Below, piece by piece: positions 51,749 through 62,455 of a stretch of 64,000 nucleotides of DNA (its first letter is position 1; each line of letters begins with the position of its first letter). The position numbers and the translations under genes are program-made. The DNA is taken from assembly GCF_004337695.1 (NCBI RefSeq), contig NZ_SJXJ01000001.1, positions 186,001 to 250,000 of the forward strand, given 5' to 3'. The DNA comes from Tenacibaculum sp. M341. Lineage in GTDB: Bacteria; Bacteroidota; Bacteroidia; Flavobacteriales; Flavobacteriaceae. The notes beneath the pieces are model-generated. The model saw only the letters and a program-made list of their open reading frames with translations, was not told the origin of the DNA and ran no database searches.

Positions 51749-52936
51749 ATGAAACGAGTTGTTGTAGGTCTTTCAGGAGGTGTTGACAGTAGTGTAACTG
51801 CATATTTATTAAAAGAGCAAGGGTATGAGGTAATAGGATTGTTTATGAAGAATTGGCATGACGATTCTGTAACAATTTCTGATGAATGTCCTTGGTTAGA
51901 AGATAGTAATGATGCTATGATTGTGGCTGATAAACTTGGAATTCCTTTTCAAACAGTTGATTTAAGTGAACAATACAAAGAACGTATTGTAGATTATATG
52001 TTTGATGAATATGAGAAGGGGAGAACTCCTAATCCTGATGTACTTTGTAACAGAGAAATTAAGTTTGATGTTTTTATGGATATTGCTCTTAGTTTAGGTG
52101 CTGATTATGTTGCTACAGGACACTATTGTAGAAAGGAAGAGGAAATTATTGACGGTAAACCTGTATATAAATTATTAGCTGGTAAGGACAATAACAAAGA
52201 TCAATCATATTTTTTATGTCAATTATCGCAAGAACAATTGGCAAAAGCATTGTTTCCTATTGGTGAATTAACAAAACCAGAAGTAAGAGAACTTGCTAAA
52301 GAAGCTGATTTAATTACTGCAGAGAAAAAAGATTCGCAAGGATTGTGTTTTATAGGTAAAGTACGTTTACCAGATTTTTTACAACAAAAGTTACAACCTA
52401 AAGAAGGAGAAATAGTTCAAATACCAAGTACGTTTGAGGATTACAACAAAATGTTACCAAGTTTTGACTCTAAAGAAAGCGAATTAGCCTACAAAGCTAA
52501 AAAATATAGTTACGCTGTTGCAGATGGTAAAGTAGTAGGTAAGCATCAAGGAGCGCATTATTTTACGAAAGGCCAGCGAAAAGGATTGGCTGTTGGTGGA
52601 ACAAAAGAGCCTTTGTTTGTGATAGAAACTGATGTAAATGAAAATGTAATTTATACAGGTGAAGGAAAAGCGCATAAAGGTTTATACAGAAATGTGTTAT
52701 TTGTATCTAATGAAGAATTACATTGGGTTAGAGAAGATATCGCTTTACAAACAGGGGAAACGATGGAAGTAGAGGGAAGAATTCGTTATCGTCAGAAATT
52801 AGAACAAGCAACGTTACACAAAGTAGAGAGCGGTTTATATGTAGAGTTTGAAAATGCACAATCAGCAATTCAAGAAGGACAATTTGTAGCTTGGTATAAA
52901 AATGAGGAGCTTTTAGGTTCAGGAGTTATTTCTTAA
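51749..52936 (+). CDS. mnmA: tRNA-specific 2-thiouridylase
   Basis: 395 residues from ATG 51749 ([16 protein letters not shown], with the PP-loop SGGVDSS). It makes 2-thiouridine at position 34 of Lys, Glu and Gln tRNAs. The two catalytic cysteines are visible: one in [10 protein letters not shown] (near 94) and one in QGLCFIGKV (near 197). Central '[10 protein letters not shown]' and C-terminal beta-barrel are present. A TAAATTTG box lies at 51721-51728. Length is normal. Confidence 0.96.
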   Translation: MKRVVVGLSGGVDSSVTAYLLKEQGYEVIGLFMKNWHDDSVTISDECPWLEDSNDAMIVADKLGIPFQTVDLSEQYKERIVDYMFDEYEKGRTPNPDVLCNREIKFDVFMDIALSLGADYVATGHYCRKEEEIIDGKPVYKLLAGKDNNKDQSYFLCQLSQEQLAKALFPIGELTKPEVRELAKEADLITAEKKDSQGLCFIGKVRLPDFLQQKLQPKEGEIVQIPSTFEDYNKMLPSFDSKESELAYKAKKYSYAVADGKVVGKHQGAHYFTKGQRKGLAVGGTKEPLFVIETDVNENVIYTGEGKAHKGLYRNVLFVSNEELHWVREDIALQTGETMEVEGRIRYRQKLEQATLHKVESGLYVEFENAQSAIQEGQFVAWYKNEELLGSGVIS

Positions 52937-52973
52937 TGCTTATATTTAAGATTTAATCTTAAATCAACCTTCA

Positions 52974-54608
52974 ATGAAAAAAACAATTACTTTACTTGTA
53001 TTTTTATTAAGTATTCAAATTTTTGCACAAGAAGATGCTTGGATTTTCTTAAAAGATAAACCAAGTGCCTCAACGTTTATGGCAAATCCGTTAACCATGT
53101 TAACGCAACGAGCTTTAGATAGAAGAACTAAACAATCTATAGCCTTAGATGAAAAAGATGTACCAGTAGAAGTTACATATTATAATCAAATAAAGAGTGC
53201 ATCAGGCATTACCGCTTTAGCAAAATCTAGATGGTTAAATGCAATTCATGTTCAAGGAGCAAAGGCAGATATTGATAATTTATTAACTAATTTTTCTTTT
53301 GTAGAAAAAATAGAATTTGCCAACAGAGCATTAAGTGCAAGAGGCACTGTAACTAAAAATAGTCAACGTAAAAAGCATCAACATCAAAATAAATTTGAGA
53401 ATTCAGCAACTACTTTTAATTATGGTAATGCTAAGAATCAAATAGAAATGTTGAAAGGAGAAACGTTACATCAAAAAGGATTTACAGGAAACAATATGCA
53501 TATAGCTGTTATTGATGCAGGTTTTCCGAATGTAAACACATTAGAAGCTTTTAAAAGATTACGAGATAATAATCAGATTTTAGGAGGTTATGACTTTGTA
53601 AATAGAAATGATAATTTTTACGGAGCTCACAATCATGGTACTAATGTTTTATCTGATATTGGGGCTTATTTAGACGGAGATTTTATTGGTACGGCTCCAG
53701 ATGCTTCTTTTTATTTATTTAGAACAGAAGATGCTGCAAGAGAAGTGCCTTTAGAAGAAAGTTTATGGGTGGAAGCAGCAGAAAGAGCTGATAGTTTAGG
53801 AGTAGATGTAATAAACAGTTCTTTAGGGTATACTACGTTTGATAATTCAAATTACAGCTATACTTATGATGATATGGATGGTAAAACTACTTTTATAACT
53901 AGAGGAGCTGAAATTGGAGTTTCTAGAGGAATGATTATTGTAAACTCAGCAGGTAATTCAGGAAGTTCAGCTTGGAGATATATGGGAGCACCATCTGATG
54001 CCCCTAGTGTATTTTCAATAGGAGCAGTGAATGCTTCTGGTACAATTGCATCTTTTAGTTCTTTTGGTCCAACTTCTGATGGTAGAGTAAAACCAGATGT
54101 GTTAGCTCATGGACAAAATGTATATGTGATAGATCATATTTCTGGAAATGCAAGAACTTCTAACGGAACTTCTTTTTCTTCACCAGTAATGGCAGGTGTA
54201 ATTGCTTGTTTTTGGCAAGCTTTTCCTGATTTAACAAATATGGAAATTATGCAGAAGATTAGAGAATCTGCAGATAGATATACCAATCCAACTGATCAAC
54301 ATGGATATGGAATTCCTAATTTTGATAAAGCATATTCTGAGACGCTTTCTGTAAATGATGTAGCAGATTTTGGTGGATTTAAAGTATTTCCGAATCCTGT
54401 TAAAAACACTTTCACATTACAATTAAACAATACCGATTCTTCTGAGGCTTTAGATGTTGTTATTTATTCAGTTTTAGGAAAAGAGTTATTGAACATTAAA
54501 AATGCAACTGCTAAAGAAATTGATATAACTTCTTTTAACAGTGGATTATATTTAGTAAAAACATCAAAAGGAAATCAGCATAAAATAGTTAAGTTGATTA
54601 AAGAGTAA
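52974..54608 (+). CDS. T9SS-exported subtilisin-like serine protease (S8)
   Basis: 544 residues: signal peptide (1-18); propeptide-like region (about 20-135); S8 catalytic domain with D181 (AVIDAGFP), H221 (HNHGTNV) and S400 (NGTSFSSPVMAG); C-terminal sorting domain (about 470-544: FKVFPNPVKNTFTLQL ... GLYLVKTSKGNQHKIVKLIKE). The triad is complete, so it is probably an active, secreted or surface-bound protease. Starts 38 bp after mnmA. Confidence 0.93.
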   Translation: MKKTITLLVFLLSIQIFAQEDAWIFLKDKPSASTFMANPLTMLTQRALDRRTKQSIALDEKDVPVEVTYYNQIKSASGITALAKSRWLNAIHVQGAKADIDNLLTNFSFVEKIEFANRALSARGTVTKNSQRKKHQHQNKFENSATTFNYGNAKNQIEMLKGETLHQKGFTGNNMHIAVIDAGFPNVNTLEAFKRLRDNNQILGGYDFVNRNDNFYGAHNHGTNVLSDIGAYLDGDFIGTAPDASFYLFRTEDAAREVPLEESLWVEAAERADSLGVDVINSSLGYTTFDNSNYSYTYDDMDGKTTFITRGAEIGVSRGMIIVNSAGNSGSSAWRYMGAPSDAPSVFSIGAVNASGTIASFSSFGPTSDGRVKPDVLAHGQNVYVIDHISGNARTSNGTSFSSPVMAGVIACFWQAFPDLTNMEIMQKIRESADRYTNPTDQHGYGIPNFDKAYSETLSVNDVADFGGFKVFPNPVKNTFTLQLNNTDSSEALDVVIYSVLGKELLNIKNATAKEIDITSFNSGLYLVKTSKGNQHKIVKLIKE

Positions 54609-54613
54609 ATTGA

Positions 54614-55375
54614 ATGAAAATTAAGAATAAAGAAGATGTAAAGGATTTAGATAGAAAGATAAAAGATGAATTGGGGATTGATATTTCAAAATACAAAAAT
54701 GAAAAAGTTATCTCCAATTTTGTAGAATTATTTTTATTACCACAGTACATTGTAAGCTGGGTTATTCGTCCTGTTTTATTTTCTTTATTCTTATATTTTT
54801 TTGGTTTTTATTCATTAAAACTAGTTCATATAGAATATATCATCTATGCTGTAGTAGGTTTAGTACTGTTCTTTTTAACAGGAATATTATCTGGTATTAT
54901 ACTATTACTGTTTAAAATGAAAATGGATATTTTAAAAATATCTAATTATTCTTTGGAGATTATGAAATTGGCGATTAAAGATTTATCAAACACTAAAAGC
55001 CAAATAACCAGTGAAAATAGAGGGTATGTTTTTTCTTTATTATTTAAAGGAATATTACATATAGTTACCATACCTATTTTAACTCATGCTGTCACTGATA
55101 AAATACCTTTAATTGGTGGTTTCTTCGGAAAAATAATTAGAAAAGTATTAATTTTTATATCGGATAAAATAGATTTTAAAGAAGTAGAAGTAAGTCATAT
55201 TTCAGAAGAAGAAGGAACAGATACAATTGATTCTTATATAGAAAACATTAATTTTGGCTCAGAAAGTTTAGAGAAGCTAGTTAGTTTTTCTTTTAAAGTG
55301 GTTAAGTTACCAGTATTTTTATTGTTTACAGCTTGCCTCTTAATTTTAATCTTTTTTATTTATATCATCAACTAA
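54614..55375 (+). CDS. Membrane protein of unknown function
   Basis: 253 residues. Hydrophobic segments near 45-65, 72-98 and 232-253, with a longer amphipathic region (130-175). The N-terminal 35 residues are charged ('KNKEDVKDLDRKIKDELGIDISKYKNEK'). No family recognised. It lies five bases after the protease stop and 13 bases before the next gene, so it is co-transcribed with both. Confidence 0.65.
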   Translation: MKIKNKEDVKDLDRKIKDELGIDISKYKNEKVISNFVELFLLPQYIVSWVIRPVLFSLFLYFFGFYSLKLVHIEYIIYAVVGLVLFFLTGILSGIILLLFKMKMDILKISNYSLEIMKLAIKDLSNTKSQITSENRGYVFSLLFKGILHIVTIPILTHAVTDKIPLIGGFFGKIIRKVLIFISDKIDFKEVEVSHISEEEGTDTIDSYIENINFGSESLEKLVSFSFKVVKLPVFLLFTACLLILIFFIYIIN

Positions 55376-55388
55376 TTAAAAACATATT

Positions 55389-56321
55389 TTGACAAATAAA
55401 ATCACAGAACTTTTTAATATAGAATATCCAATAGTTCAAGGAGGAATGATTTGGGTTTCTGGGTGGAAATTAGCTTCAGCTGTTTCTAATGCTGGTGGAT
55501 TAGGTTTAATTGGAGCAGGATCAATGTATCCAGATGTTTTAAGAGAACATATCCAAAAATGTAAAAAAGCAACAGATAAGCCATTCGGAGTTAATGTACC
55601 AATGTTGTATCCAGATATTGAGCAAATAATGGATATCATCGTTGAAGAAGGAGTGAAAATTGTTTTTACTTCTGCAGGAAACCCTAAAACATGGACTTCT
55701 TTTTTAAAGGAAAAAGGTATTACAGTAGTTCATGTGGTTAGTTCTGTAAAATTTGCTTTAAAAGCAGAAGCAGCTGGTGTAGATGCTGTTGTTTGTGAAG
55801 GTTTTGAAGCTGGTGGACATAACGGAAGAGAGGAAACCACAACTTTTACGCTTATTCCAATGGTTAAAGATCAGGTAAAGATACCTGTGATTGCTGCTGG
55901 AGGAATAGGATCGGGTAGAGGAATGCTTGCAGCAATGGTTTTAGGTGCTGATGCAGTTCAAATTGGTAGTCGTTTTGCAGCTACAGAAGAGTCTTCTGCG
56001 CATGCTAATTTTAAAGATACTATTGTAAATGTTAAAGACGGTGATACTTATTTAACATTAAAAGAATTAGCACCAGTACGTTTGGTTAGAAATAAGTTTT
56101 TTAAAGATGTTCAAGAGTTGTATCAACAAAATCCGACTATTGATGATTTAAAAACTCTTCTAGGAAGAGCAAGAGCTAAAAGAGGAATGTTTGAAGGGGA
56201 TTTAGAGGAAGGAGAGTTAGAAATAGGACAAATTGCAGGATTAATTCACGAAATAAAACCAGCAAAACAAGTAGTTGAAGAGATTATTTCTGAATATAAT
56301 ACTGTGAAATCAAGTATATAA
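55389..56321 (+). CDS. Nitronate monooxygenase / FabK-type flavoenzyme
   Basis: 310 residues of the 2-nitropropane dioxygenase/enoyl-ACP reductase II fold. FMN-binding TIM barrel with N-terminal 'FNIEYPIVQGGMIWVSG', 'VCEGFEAGGHNG' (near 138-149, containing the catalytic-type histidine), 'IPVIAAGGIGSGRGMLAAMVLGADAVQIGSRF' (about 175-205). It could be a nitronate monooxygenase or a FabK-like enoyl reductase. The start is TTG at 55389 because no ATG precedes the conserved N-terminus. Confidence 0.88.
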   Translation: MTNKITELFNIEYPIVQGGMIWVSGWKLASAVSNAGGLGLIGAGSMYPDVLREHIQKCKKATDKPFGVNVPMLYPDIEQIMDIIVEEGVKIVFTSAGNPKTWTSFLKEKGITVVHVVSSVKFALKAEAAGVDAVVCEGFEAGGHNGREETTTFTLIPMVKDQVKIPVIAAGGIGSGRGMLAAMVLGADAVQIGSRFAATEESSAHANFKDTIVNVKDGDTYLTLKELAPVRLVRNKFFKDVQELYQQNPTIDDLKTLLGRARAKRGMFEGDLEEGELEIGQIAGLIHEIKPAKQVVEEIISEYNTVKSSI

Positions 56322-56532
56322 GTTTTTCCGTAAAGGTAAATTCTTAATTAAATAGAAGAGTAAAAAATTAATATTTATTGATTTTTTACTCTTTTTACTT
56401 TTATTAAGCCATCTTTAATAATGAAAGAATGTTTTTTAAAAAATTGTTGATTTACCGTTAAGCACTTCTTTTTTATTGTCTTTTATTTAATAGATAGTTT
56501 CAGTTTAATATAACTTGTGAAAATATATTTGG

Positions 56533-57237
56533 ATGAAAAAATATTCAAATATGAAAACCTCAATTACACTTCCGTTAAAAAGAAAGACCAACTTTACATT
56601 TAGAAATCATATAAATGCATTAGCCAATTTTGCAAAAGGCATAAGAGAAGAAATAGTAGCTACTTATGCTATATTTTTCATAGCGTCTATTCTTTTGTTA
56701 ATCTTTTTTAATAAAGCGGATTTACATTTATTCTTAAATACTTTTCATACCACTTTTTTAGATATATTTTTTAAATACACTACTTTTTTAGGTGATGGTG
56801 TTATGTTTGGCGTGTTAACAGTTGTTTTCTTTTTTGTAAAGCGAAAAATGTCTTATGTTTTTATGGTTGCTGGAGTGTTAACATTATTGGTAACTCATCT
56901 TTTTAAAAAGATAATTTTTAAAGGAATTCCAAGACCTCTAGGTCTTTTTGGTGAAGAACAATTGCATTTGGTAGAAGGAGTAAAAATGGCACTTTGGAAT
57001 TCATTTCCTTCAGGACATACAATGACTGCTTTTGCTATTTTTGCTACACTTTGTTTGTATTTTAAAAATTGCTTTTCTCAATATTTATGGATTTTTTTAG
57101 CAGTGGTTGCTGGAGTTTCAAGAGTATATCTTTCTCAACATTTTTGGATAGATATTTTTGTAGGTTCATTTTTAGGAGTTTTAATCGCATTTGTAAGTAT
57201 GGGAATATTTTTTCCTGAAAAAAGAAGAATTCATTAA
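56533..57237 (+). CDS. PAP2-family phosphatase (membrane)
   Basis: 234 residues, about five membrane segments. The three lipid-phosphatase motifs are present: KKIIFKGIPRP (about 135-145), PSGH (about 165-168) and SRVYLSQHFWID (about 203-214). It dephosphorylates a lipid phosphate, often undecaprenyl pyrophosphate or a phosphatidic acid. The stop codon overlaps the next ATG by one base (TAATG), so it is coupled to a GT39-type glycosyltransferase; lipid A or lipid-linked sugar work is a reasonable inference. Confidence 0.88.
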   Translation: MKKYSNMKTSITLPLKRKTNFTFRNHINALANFAKGIREEIVATYAIFFIASILLLIFFNKADLHLFLNTFHTTFLDIFFKYTTFLGDGVMFGVLTVVFFFVKRKMSYVFMVAGVLTLLVTHLFKKIIFKGIPRPLGLFGEEQLHLVEGVKMALWNSFPSGHTMTAFAIFATLCLYFKNCFSQYLWIFLAVVAGVSRVYLSQHFWIDIFVGSFLGVLIAFVSMGIFFPEKRRIH

Positions 57238-58730
57238 TGCAGTATAGCTACAAAGGTTTCGCTATAATAGTTATTGTTGTTAGCGTTTTATTCCGCTTTT
57301 TTTTAGCCACAAGTTTAGAGTTTGGTAACGATGAAGTGTATTATTGGTTGTATGCAAAATATCCAGCAATTAGTCATTTTGATCATCCTCCAATGGTTGG
57401 ATTTTTTATTCAATTTTTTACATTGAATTTATATTTCGATTCAGAATTAGCAATTCGATTAGCTGCAATCATACCTTCAGGTATTAGTATGTATGTTGTT
57501 TTTTTGGTAGCTAATTATTTAAAAAATGAAAAAACTGGTTTTATAGCAGTTTTACTGTATGCTATTCATATTTATGGTTTTGTGATAGCAGGAACATTTA
57601 TTTTACCAGATTCGCCTTTGGTTTTGTGTTGGTTGTTAGGTTTTTATTTTTTTATACAAGTATTACCTTATAATCCCAATGATGTATCAAAACTAAAACT
57701 CATAATTGGCTTTTTATTTTCAGGATGTGCTATTTATGCTAAATATCAGGCTGTTTTTTTATTATTTGGAGTCTTTTTATATGTGTTGTTATGTAATAGA
57801 AAATGGTTGAAAAACGTATTTTTTTATGTAGGATTTTTATTTCCTTTATTTTTTATGATTCTAATTTTCTATTGGAATTATGATAACGATTTTATTAGTT
57901 ATAAGTTTCATGGAGATAGAGTGTCTTTATTTAGTTTTAAGTTTAATAAAGATTCGTTTTTAAGAGAAGCACTAGGGCAGTTTTTATATAACAATCCTTA
58001 TGTAGTAATCATGTTTGTTTTATGTATGGTTGCTGTTTTTAAGAAACGTTTTCTGGTAGAAAAAAAGCAACTGTTTTTATTTTTATCAGTGTCAGTTCCA
58101 TTGATTTTAACAACTATTTATTTGTCGTTGTTTAGAGATACTTTACCACATTGGTCTGGGGTTTCTTACATAACAATGTTACCTTTAATAGCTTTATTTA
58201 TTGCTGAGAGAAAAAATATACAAAAGAAATTAGTGATAGGTGGAGTTAGTTTTTATACATTATTATTCATCACAGTTTTTGTAATTAATGAGGGTTTATT
58301 TTTACCAGAACAATCATCAATAGATAAGGAGAGTTTAGGAAGAAAAGATGTTTTGTTGGATATGTACGGATGGAAACAAGCATCTGAGAAATTAAGTTTG
58401 ATCTTTAAAGAAAGAGAATTGAAAAGTTTTCCAATAATATCAAATCGTTGGTATCCTGCAGCTCACATAGATTATTATATAGCAAGACCAAATCATATGA
58501 ATGTCTATGGTATAGGAGCCTTAAATGAAATTCATAAGTATTATTGGATCAATAAACAGCAATCATCGTCATTAGCAAAAGCTTTATTTATAACAGATAG
58601 TAGAAATTATATCGATCCAAGCGAGATGTACAAAAACGAATACAGTATTATAAATAGAGTAGAGGAGATTCCTATTGTTAGATCAGGTAAAGTGGTTAAA
58701 TATGTTTTTTTATATCTATTAGAAAAGTAA
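57237..58730 (+). CDS. Glycosyltransferase family 39-type membrane protein (PMT_2)
   Basis: 497 residues, about eleven membrane segments. Near the N-terminus are the catalytic-type acidic motif 'FGNDEVYYWLYAKYPAISHFDHPPMVGFFI' (around residues 30-58), in pieces typical for the ArnT/PMT_2 family, which moves sugars from polyprenyl-phosphate carriers. Coupled to the PAP2 gene. Terminated by the hairpin at 58791-58820. Confidence 0.87.
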   Translation: MQYSYKGFAIIVIVVSVLFRFFLATSLEFGNDEVYYWLYAKYPAISHFDHPPMVGFFIQFFTLNLYFDSELAIRLAAIIPSGISMYVVFLVANYLKNEKTGFIAVLLYAIHIYGFVIAGTFILPDSPLVLCWLLGFYFFIQVLPYNPNDVSKLKLIIGFLFSGCAIYAKYQAVFLLFGVFLYVLLCNRKWLKNVFFYVGFLFPLFFMILIFYWNYDNDFISYKFHGDRVSLFSFKFNKDSFLREALGQFLYNNPYVVIMFVLCMVAVFKKRFLVEKKQLFLFLSVSVPLILTTIYLSLFRDTLPHWSGVSYITMLPLIALFIAERKNIQKKLVIGGVSFYTLLFITVFVINEGLFLPEQSSIDKESLGRKDVLLDMYGWKQASEKLSLIFKERELKSFPIISNRWYPAAHIDYYIARPNHMNVYGIGALNEIHKYYWINKQQSSSLAKALFITDSRNYIDPSEMYKNEYSIINRVEEIPIVRSGKVVKYVFLYLLEK

Positions 58731-58790
58731 AAATGCTCTTTTAATAATATAGGTATACTATGATGGTAAAACTATTCAAGGATGAAAAAG

Positions 58791-58820
58791 AAAAAGCTTG
58801 AAATCAAATTTCAAGCTTTT
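58791..58820. terminator. Bidirectional hairpin terminator between the two GT39-type genes
   Basis: AAAAGCTTGAAAT pairs with ATTTCAAGCTTTT around three bases. It separates convergent genes. Confidence 0.8.
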
Positions 58821-58856
58821 AAAGTTAGATTCTCTTAATTATGAATCATAATATTT

Positions 58857-60335
58857 TTAAGGTTTGGCTTTGTAGTTTTTACAATAATACACCCAAAACT
58901 TACGAATTTTTTTACCTTTTTCTGAAATAATAATTGGATCTAATTCAATATATTCTTCAAAATAATTTGATATCTCTGGAATAATTTGTTCTTTTTTGTT
59001 ATCGTTTTTAAAACGTTTATCAGAATCTATAAAAAAAGCATTTTTACCATTTAAATCATTTAAATTATCACCTAAATAATCAAAATGTAACGCATGTAAT
59101 CCAATAATATTAGAAGCATAAACCTTATCGTCCATAAAAAAGTTTAAAGCCGCAGATGTTTTATAACCATCATTGGAAAAAATAAAAGTATTAGGATATT
59201 TTTCTTGTAATACATCCATTTCATTAGCTAATTCTTCCCAACCTACCCAAGTATCATCACTTTTAATTGGAACCAAATAAAATAGTATTTGTAGACTTAC
59301 AAGAAGGTGTAAAACCACAGAAAATATAACTTGATATTTTACGAATTTTTTACTGATAAAAATACTCCCTAATATAATTCCAGTAATGTAAGAAGGCATT
59401 AACCAGTTTAATTTTACCCAATATATTGGTGTAAGTGAAAAGAATCCTAAAAAAGTAGGAATAAAGAAAGCTAATAAAAATAATGTTTTGCTATTAGGTA
59501 ACTTAAATGTTGTAAAAAAACGTTTTAAGTATTTAAAAGTAAAAAATATGAATATTACAAATAAGAAAGGCAACAATAAAAATAATTGATGACCAATTGC
59601 TCCAAAAAAGAATGAAGGAGAAATCTTAAATTTTGAAATGCTACTTGTTCTATTAGAAGATTGAAATAAGAATGATGCAAAATCATGTTGATAATTCCAA
59701 TACCACACAGGGAAGGTAACCAATATTGATATGAAAATACTAGTCCATAACCAAGGTGATCGAATTAACTTTCTATATTTTTTTGAAAATACAACAAAGG
59801 CTAATAAGCCAAATTGAAGTAATAATGCCGTATACTTACTGTTAAAAGCGAGTCCCATGGCTACACCAGCATAAATCCAATACATGTTACGTTCTTCAAA
59901 TATAGCTTTGTAAAGAAACAATACACTTAATGTCCAAAATAATAATAAGGGAACATCAGGTGTAGAGTTAAAAGACAATATTGATATGAAAAATGTAGAA
60001 GTTATTAATACAATTGCTTTGTTTAGTTTTTCGGTAGACAGAAAGTAACTACCTAATTTATAAAAACTAAATAGTGTAAGTGATGTAATTACAAAATCTG
60101 CAAGTTTTACAACAAAAACTGATTTACCAAATACGAATGTAAAAGAACGTAAAAGGTATCCAATCATACCAGGATGATCAAAATAAGACCAAGATAGATT
60201 TTCGCCATAAAAATGATAATAAGCATCTTGAGGCATTAAGCCCATAAAAGGAATCAATAAAAAACGAAATAATTGAAAACCTATAACAATGCTAATTGCT
60301 GGGTGTTTTTTAATAAGAGGTAAAAGCTTATTCAT
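58857..60335 (-). CDS. Glycosyltransferase family 39-type membrane protein (second copy)
   Basis: 492 residues, about ten to eleven membrane segments, with '[29 protein letters not shown]' near residues 35-63 matching the acidic and FDHP motif of the PMT_2 family. It is a divergent paralogue of the protein at 57237, encoded convergently 127 bp away. Its start overlaps the end of trmD by eight bases. The donor and acceptor are unknown. Confidence 0.86.
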   Translation of the reverse strand: MNKLLPLIKKHPAISIVIGFQLFRFLLIPFMGLMPQDAYYHFYGENLSWSYFDHPGMIGYLLRSFTFVFGKSVFVVKLADFVITSLTLFSFYKLGSYFLSTEKLNKAIVLITSTFFISILSFNSTPDVPLLLFWTLSVLFLYKAIFEERNMYWIYAGVAMGLAFNSKYTALLLQFGLLAFVVFSKKYRKLIRSPWLWTSIFISILVTFPVWYWNYQHDFASFLFQSSNRTSSISKFKISPSFFFGAIGHQLFLLLPFLFVIFIFFTFKYLKRFFTTFKLPNSKTLFLLAFFIPTFLGFFSLTPIYWVKLNWLMPSYITGIILGSIFISKKFVKYQVIFSVVLHLLVSLQILFYLVPIKSDDTWVGWEELANEMDVLQEKYPNTFIFSNDGYKTSAALNFFMDDKVYASNIIGLHALHFDYLGDNLNDLNGKNAFFIDSDKRFKNDNKKEQIIPEISNYFEEYIELDPIIISEKGKKIRKFWVYYCKNYKAKP

Positions 60336-61005
60336 CTAGTAAGTCTGGTCTGATTTGTTTGGTACGCTCATAGGCTTTTTCAGTTCTCCATTCTTCAATT
60401 TTAGGAAAGTTTCCAGAAAGTAAAATTTCAGGAACTTTCATACCTTCATAGTCTGAAGGTCTTGTATATACTGGAGGAGACAAAAGGTTGTCTTGAAAGG
60501 AATCTGTTAAAGCAGAAGTTTCATCACCTAAAACACCAGGAATTAACCTTATAACAGCATCACATATTACAGCTGCCGCTAACTCGCCACCCGTTAATAC
60601 ATAATCACCAATAGAAATTTCTTTGGTTATATATTTATCTCTAACTCTTTGGTCAACACCTTTGTAATGACCTGTTAAGATAATGATGTTTTCTTTTAAA
60701 GATAAATGATTTGTTGTAGCTTGATTTAATGTTTGAGCATCAGGAGTTGTATATATGATTTCATCATAGGTACGTTCTGCTTGTAACTTTTCAATACACC
60801 TAGCAATTGGCTCTATCATTAACACCATTCCTGCGCCGCCACCAAACTGATAGTCATCTATTTGACGGTAATTGCCATGACCATATTCTCTTAAATTATG
60901 AAAATGCACTTCAGCTAATCCTTTTTCAATGGCTCTTTTCATCATTGAATTTTCAAAAGGACTTCTTAATAAATCAGGCTCTACAGTAATAATATCTATT
61001 CGCAT
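60328..61005 (-). CDS. trmD: tRNA (guanine37-N1)-methyltransferase
   Basis: 225 residues, normal for bacterial TrmD, which methylates G37 next to the anticodon. N-terminal [20 protein letters not shown], '[17 protein letters not shown]' and the trefoil-knot SAM site '[12 protein letters not shown]' with '[15 protein letters not shown]' are present. A -7 box (TACTTTTG) lies five bases upstream, so the transcript has hardly any leader. Confidence 0.96.
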   Translation of the reverse strand: MRIDIITVEPDLLRSPFENSMMKRAIEKGLAEVHFHNLREYGHGNYRQIDDYQFGGGAGMVLMIEPIARCIEKLQAERTYDEIIYTTPDAQTLNQATTNHLSLKENIIILTGHYKGVDQRVRDKYITKEISIGDYVLTGGELAAAVICDAVIRLIPGVLGDETSALTDSFQDNLLSPPVYTRPSDYEGMKVPEILLSGNFPKIEEWRTEKAYERTKQIRPDLLDE

Positions 61006-61009
61006 GTTG

Positions 61010-61017
61010 CAAAAGTA
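61010..61017 (-). promoter_or_regulatory. -7 box (TACTTTTG) of trmD
   Basis: Exact TAnnTTTG on the minus strand four bases before the trmD ATG. Confidence 0.55.
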
Positions 61018-61059
61018 GTGGATTTAATTTTAGAATTTTAAAATATAAAATTTTGTTGA

Positions 61060-62334
61060 TTAGTTGTACCCTTTAACATCTCCCATGCTTAAAATTCCAT
61101 TTTCTCCAAAAGTATGATTTGTAGGTAGTAAAGTACCACTTTCAGTAGTAATCCAATCTTTCCAAGTAGCAGAAACACCATCCATTTTCATACTAGGTAC
61201 ATACATTTTATAACTTTTTGGAATATAATTTTCATCTAAAATCCATAAATATGAATCTCCAGGAGTTGTTCCTCCCTGAGTATATTTTACTAGTAATGCT
61301 TCTTTACCATCTACTTTTTTAACGGTTCTAATAATGCCTGTTTCAAATAGTTTATGAGGTGCAACTAACCAAAAACTATCATTATTAAAATAACTTTCAG
61401 CCTTTTTTATAACTTCTTCATTTTTAGCAGCTGGTTTATTATTGTAAAACAGTGTACTTTTATCTAAGTTATCTGGATGTAAAATTACTTTAGTGCTATC
61501 CCATAAAACTTCAACAATATGATCTTTTTTATTCCATTTATAAGAACGTCTTCCACCAAAACTCCATTCTAAAAAGTTGGTTTTGTTATAAGCATCATGT
61601 TTGATTGCTTTTAAAATTTTATTAGCTAAGCCATCAGAAGTAGGATTGCTAGTTTTTACATCTCCCATATCGATTTCTAAACCAAATAAAGAAATTGAAT
61701 GTTTAGTAGGAAGTTGAACACCAGAATTGGTTTGTTTCCAATCGTTCCAAGTAGCTTCAATTCCTCCAATAGGGATGATTCCTACCCACATTTTGTATGA
61801 AGTAGGGAAGCCGTTATCATCTAAAATCCATAAATACGAATCTCCAGGAGTACTACCTCCAGAAGTATAGGAAACAAGTAAGGCTTCTTTACCATTATAA
61901 TTAACAATGCTTCTTTCCGTTCCTGCATCAAGTATTTTATGAGGAGCAACTAACCAAAAACTATCGTTATTAAAATAAGTAGTGGCTTTTTTAATTAGTT
62001 CAGATTCAGGTTTGTTATCTGGATTATTGATTACTTTGCTATTTTCTGAAGATCTAGTGTCTAAAGTAACTTTATTACCATTCCATGATACTTCAACTAA
62101 ACTTTGTTGTTTATACCACTTGTAAAAATTAGTATCTCGAAAAGACCATTCTAAAACTTCTGTATTTTCATAAGCTTCATTATTAATAGCAGCTAACATT
62201 TTCTTAGCTAGTGTTTCAGCTTTTTCTCCCTTTTCACCAACCGGAAGTGGTTCGTTGTTGGCAAAGTAAAAAGCAGTAACGGCTACTATTAAAACTATTA
62301 TGATTATTCCTAGAATTTTAAAAAATCTCTTCAT
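61060..62334 (-). CDS. Envelope protein with two homologous modules
   Basis: 424 residues: one N-terminal membrane anchor (about 5-25), then two related modules (about 30-215 and 230-424). Each module has 'LEWSF...YKW', 'YFNNDSFWLVAPHK', 'KEALLV.YT.GG.TPGDSYLWILD' and a final 'ATW.DW'. The pattern resembles a lipoprotein carrier (LolA/LolB-like) fold but I cannot confirm it. It is followed by trmD 54 bp downstream in the same direction. Confidence 0.7.
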   Translation of the reverse strand: MKRFFKILGIIIIVLIVAVTAFYFANNEPLPVGEKGEKAETLAKKMLAAINNEAYENTEVLEWSFRDTNFYKWYKQQSLVEVSWNGNKVTLDTRSSENSKVINNPDNKPESELIKKATTYFNNDSFWLVAPHKILDAGTERSIVNYNGKEALLVSYTSGGSTPGDSYLWILDDNGFPTSYKMWVGIIPIGGIEATWNDWKQTNSGVQLPTKHSISLFGLEIDMGDVKTSNPTSDGLANKILKAIKHDAYNKTNFLEWSFGGRRSYKWNKKDHIVEVLWDSTKVILHPDNLDKSTLFYNNKPAAKNEEVIKKAESYFNNDSFWLVAPHKLFETGIIRTVKKVDGKEALLVKYTQGGTTPGDSYLWILDENYIPKSYKMYVPSMKMDGVSATWKDWITTESGTLLPTNHTFGENGILSMGDVKGYN

Positions 62335-62405
62335 CTATGTGTGTTTATAACTACAAAAATATCAAATTTTATATTGATGAGTAGTAGGAATTATTTAATA
62401 AAAAA

Positions 62406-62431
62406 AAGACCAACCAATGAAGGTTAGTCTT
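62406..62431 (-). terminator. Hairpin terminator of the amylase gene
   Basis: On the minus strand AGACTAACC pairs with GGTTGGTCT, followed by seven T, 25 nt past the amylase stop. Confidence 0.75.
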
Positions 62432-62455
62432 CTCTTTTGAAAGTTAAAATGGAAT

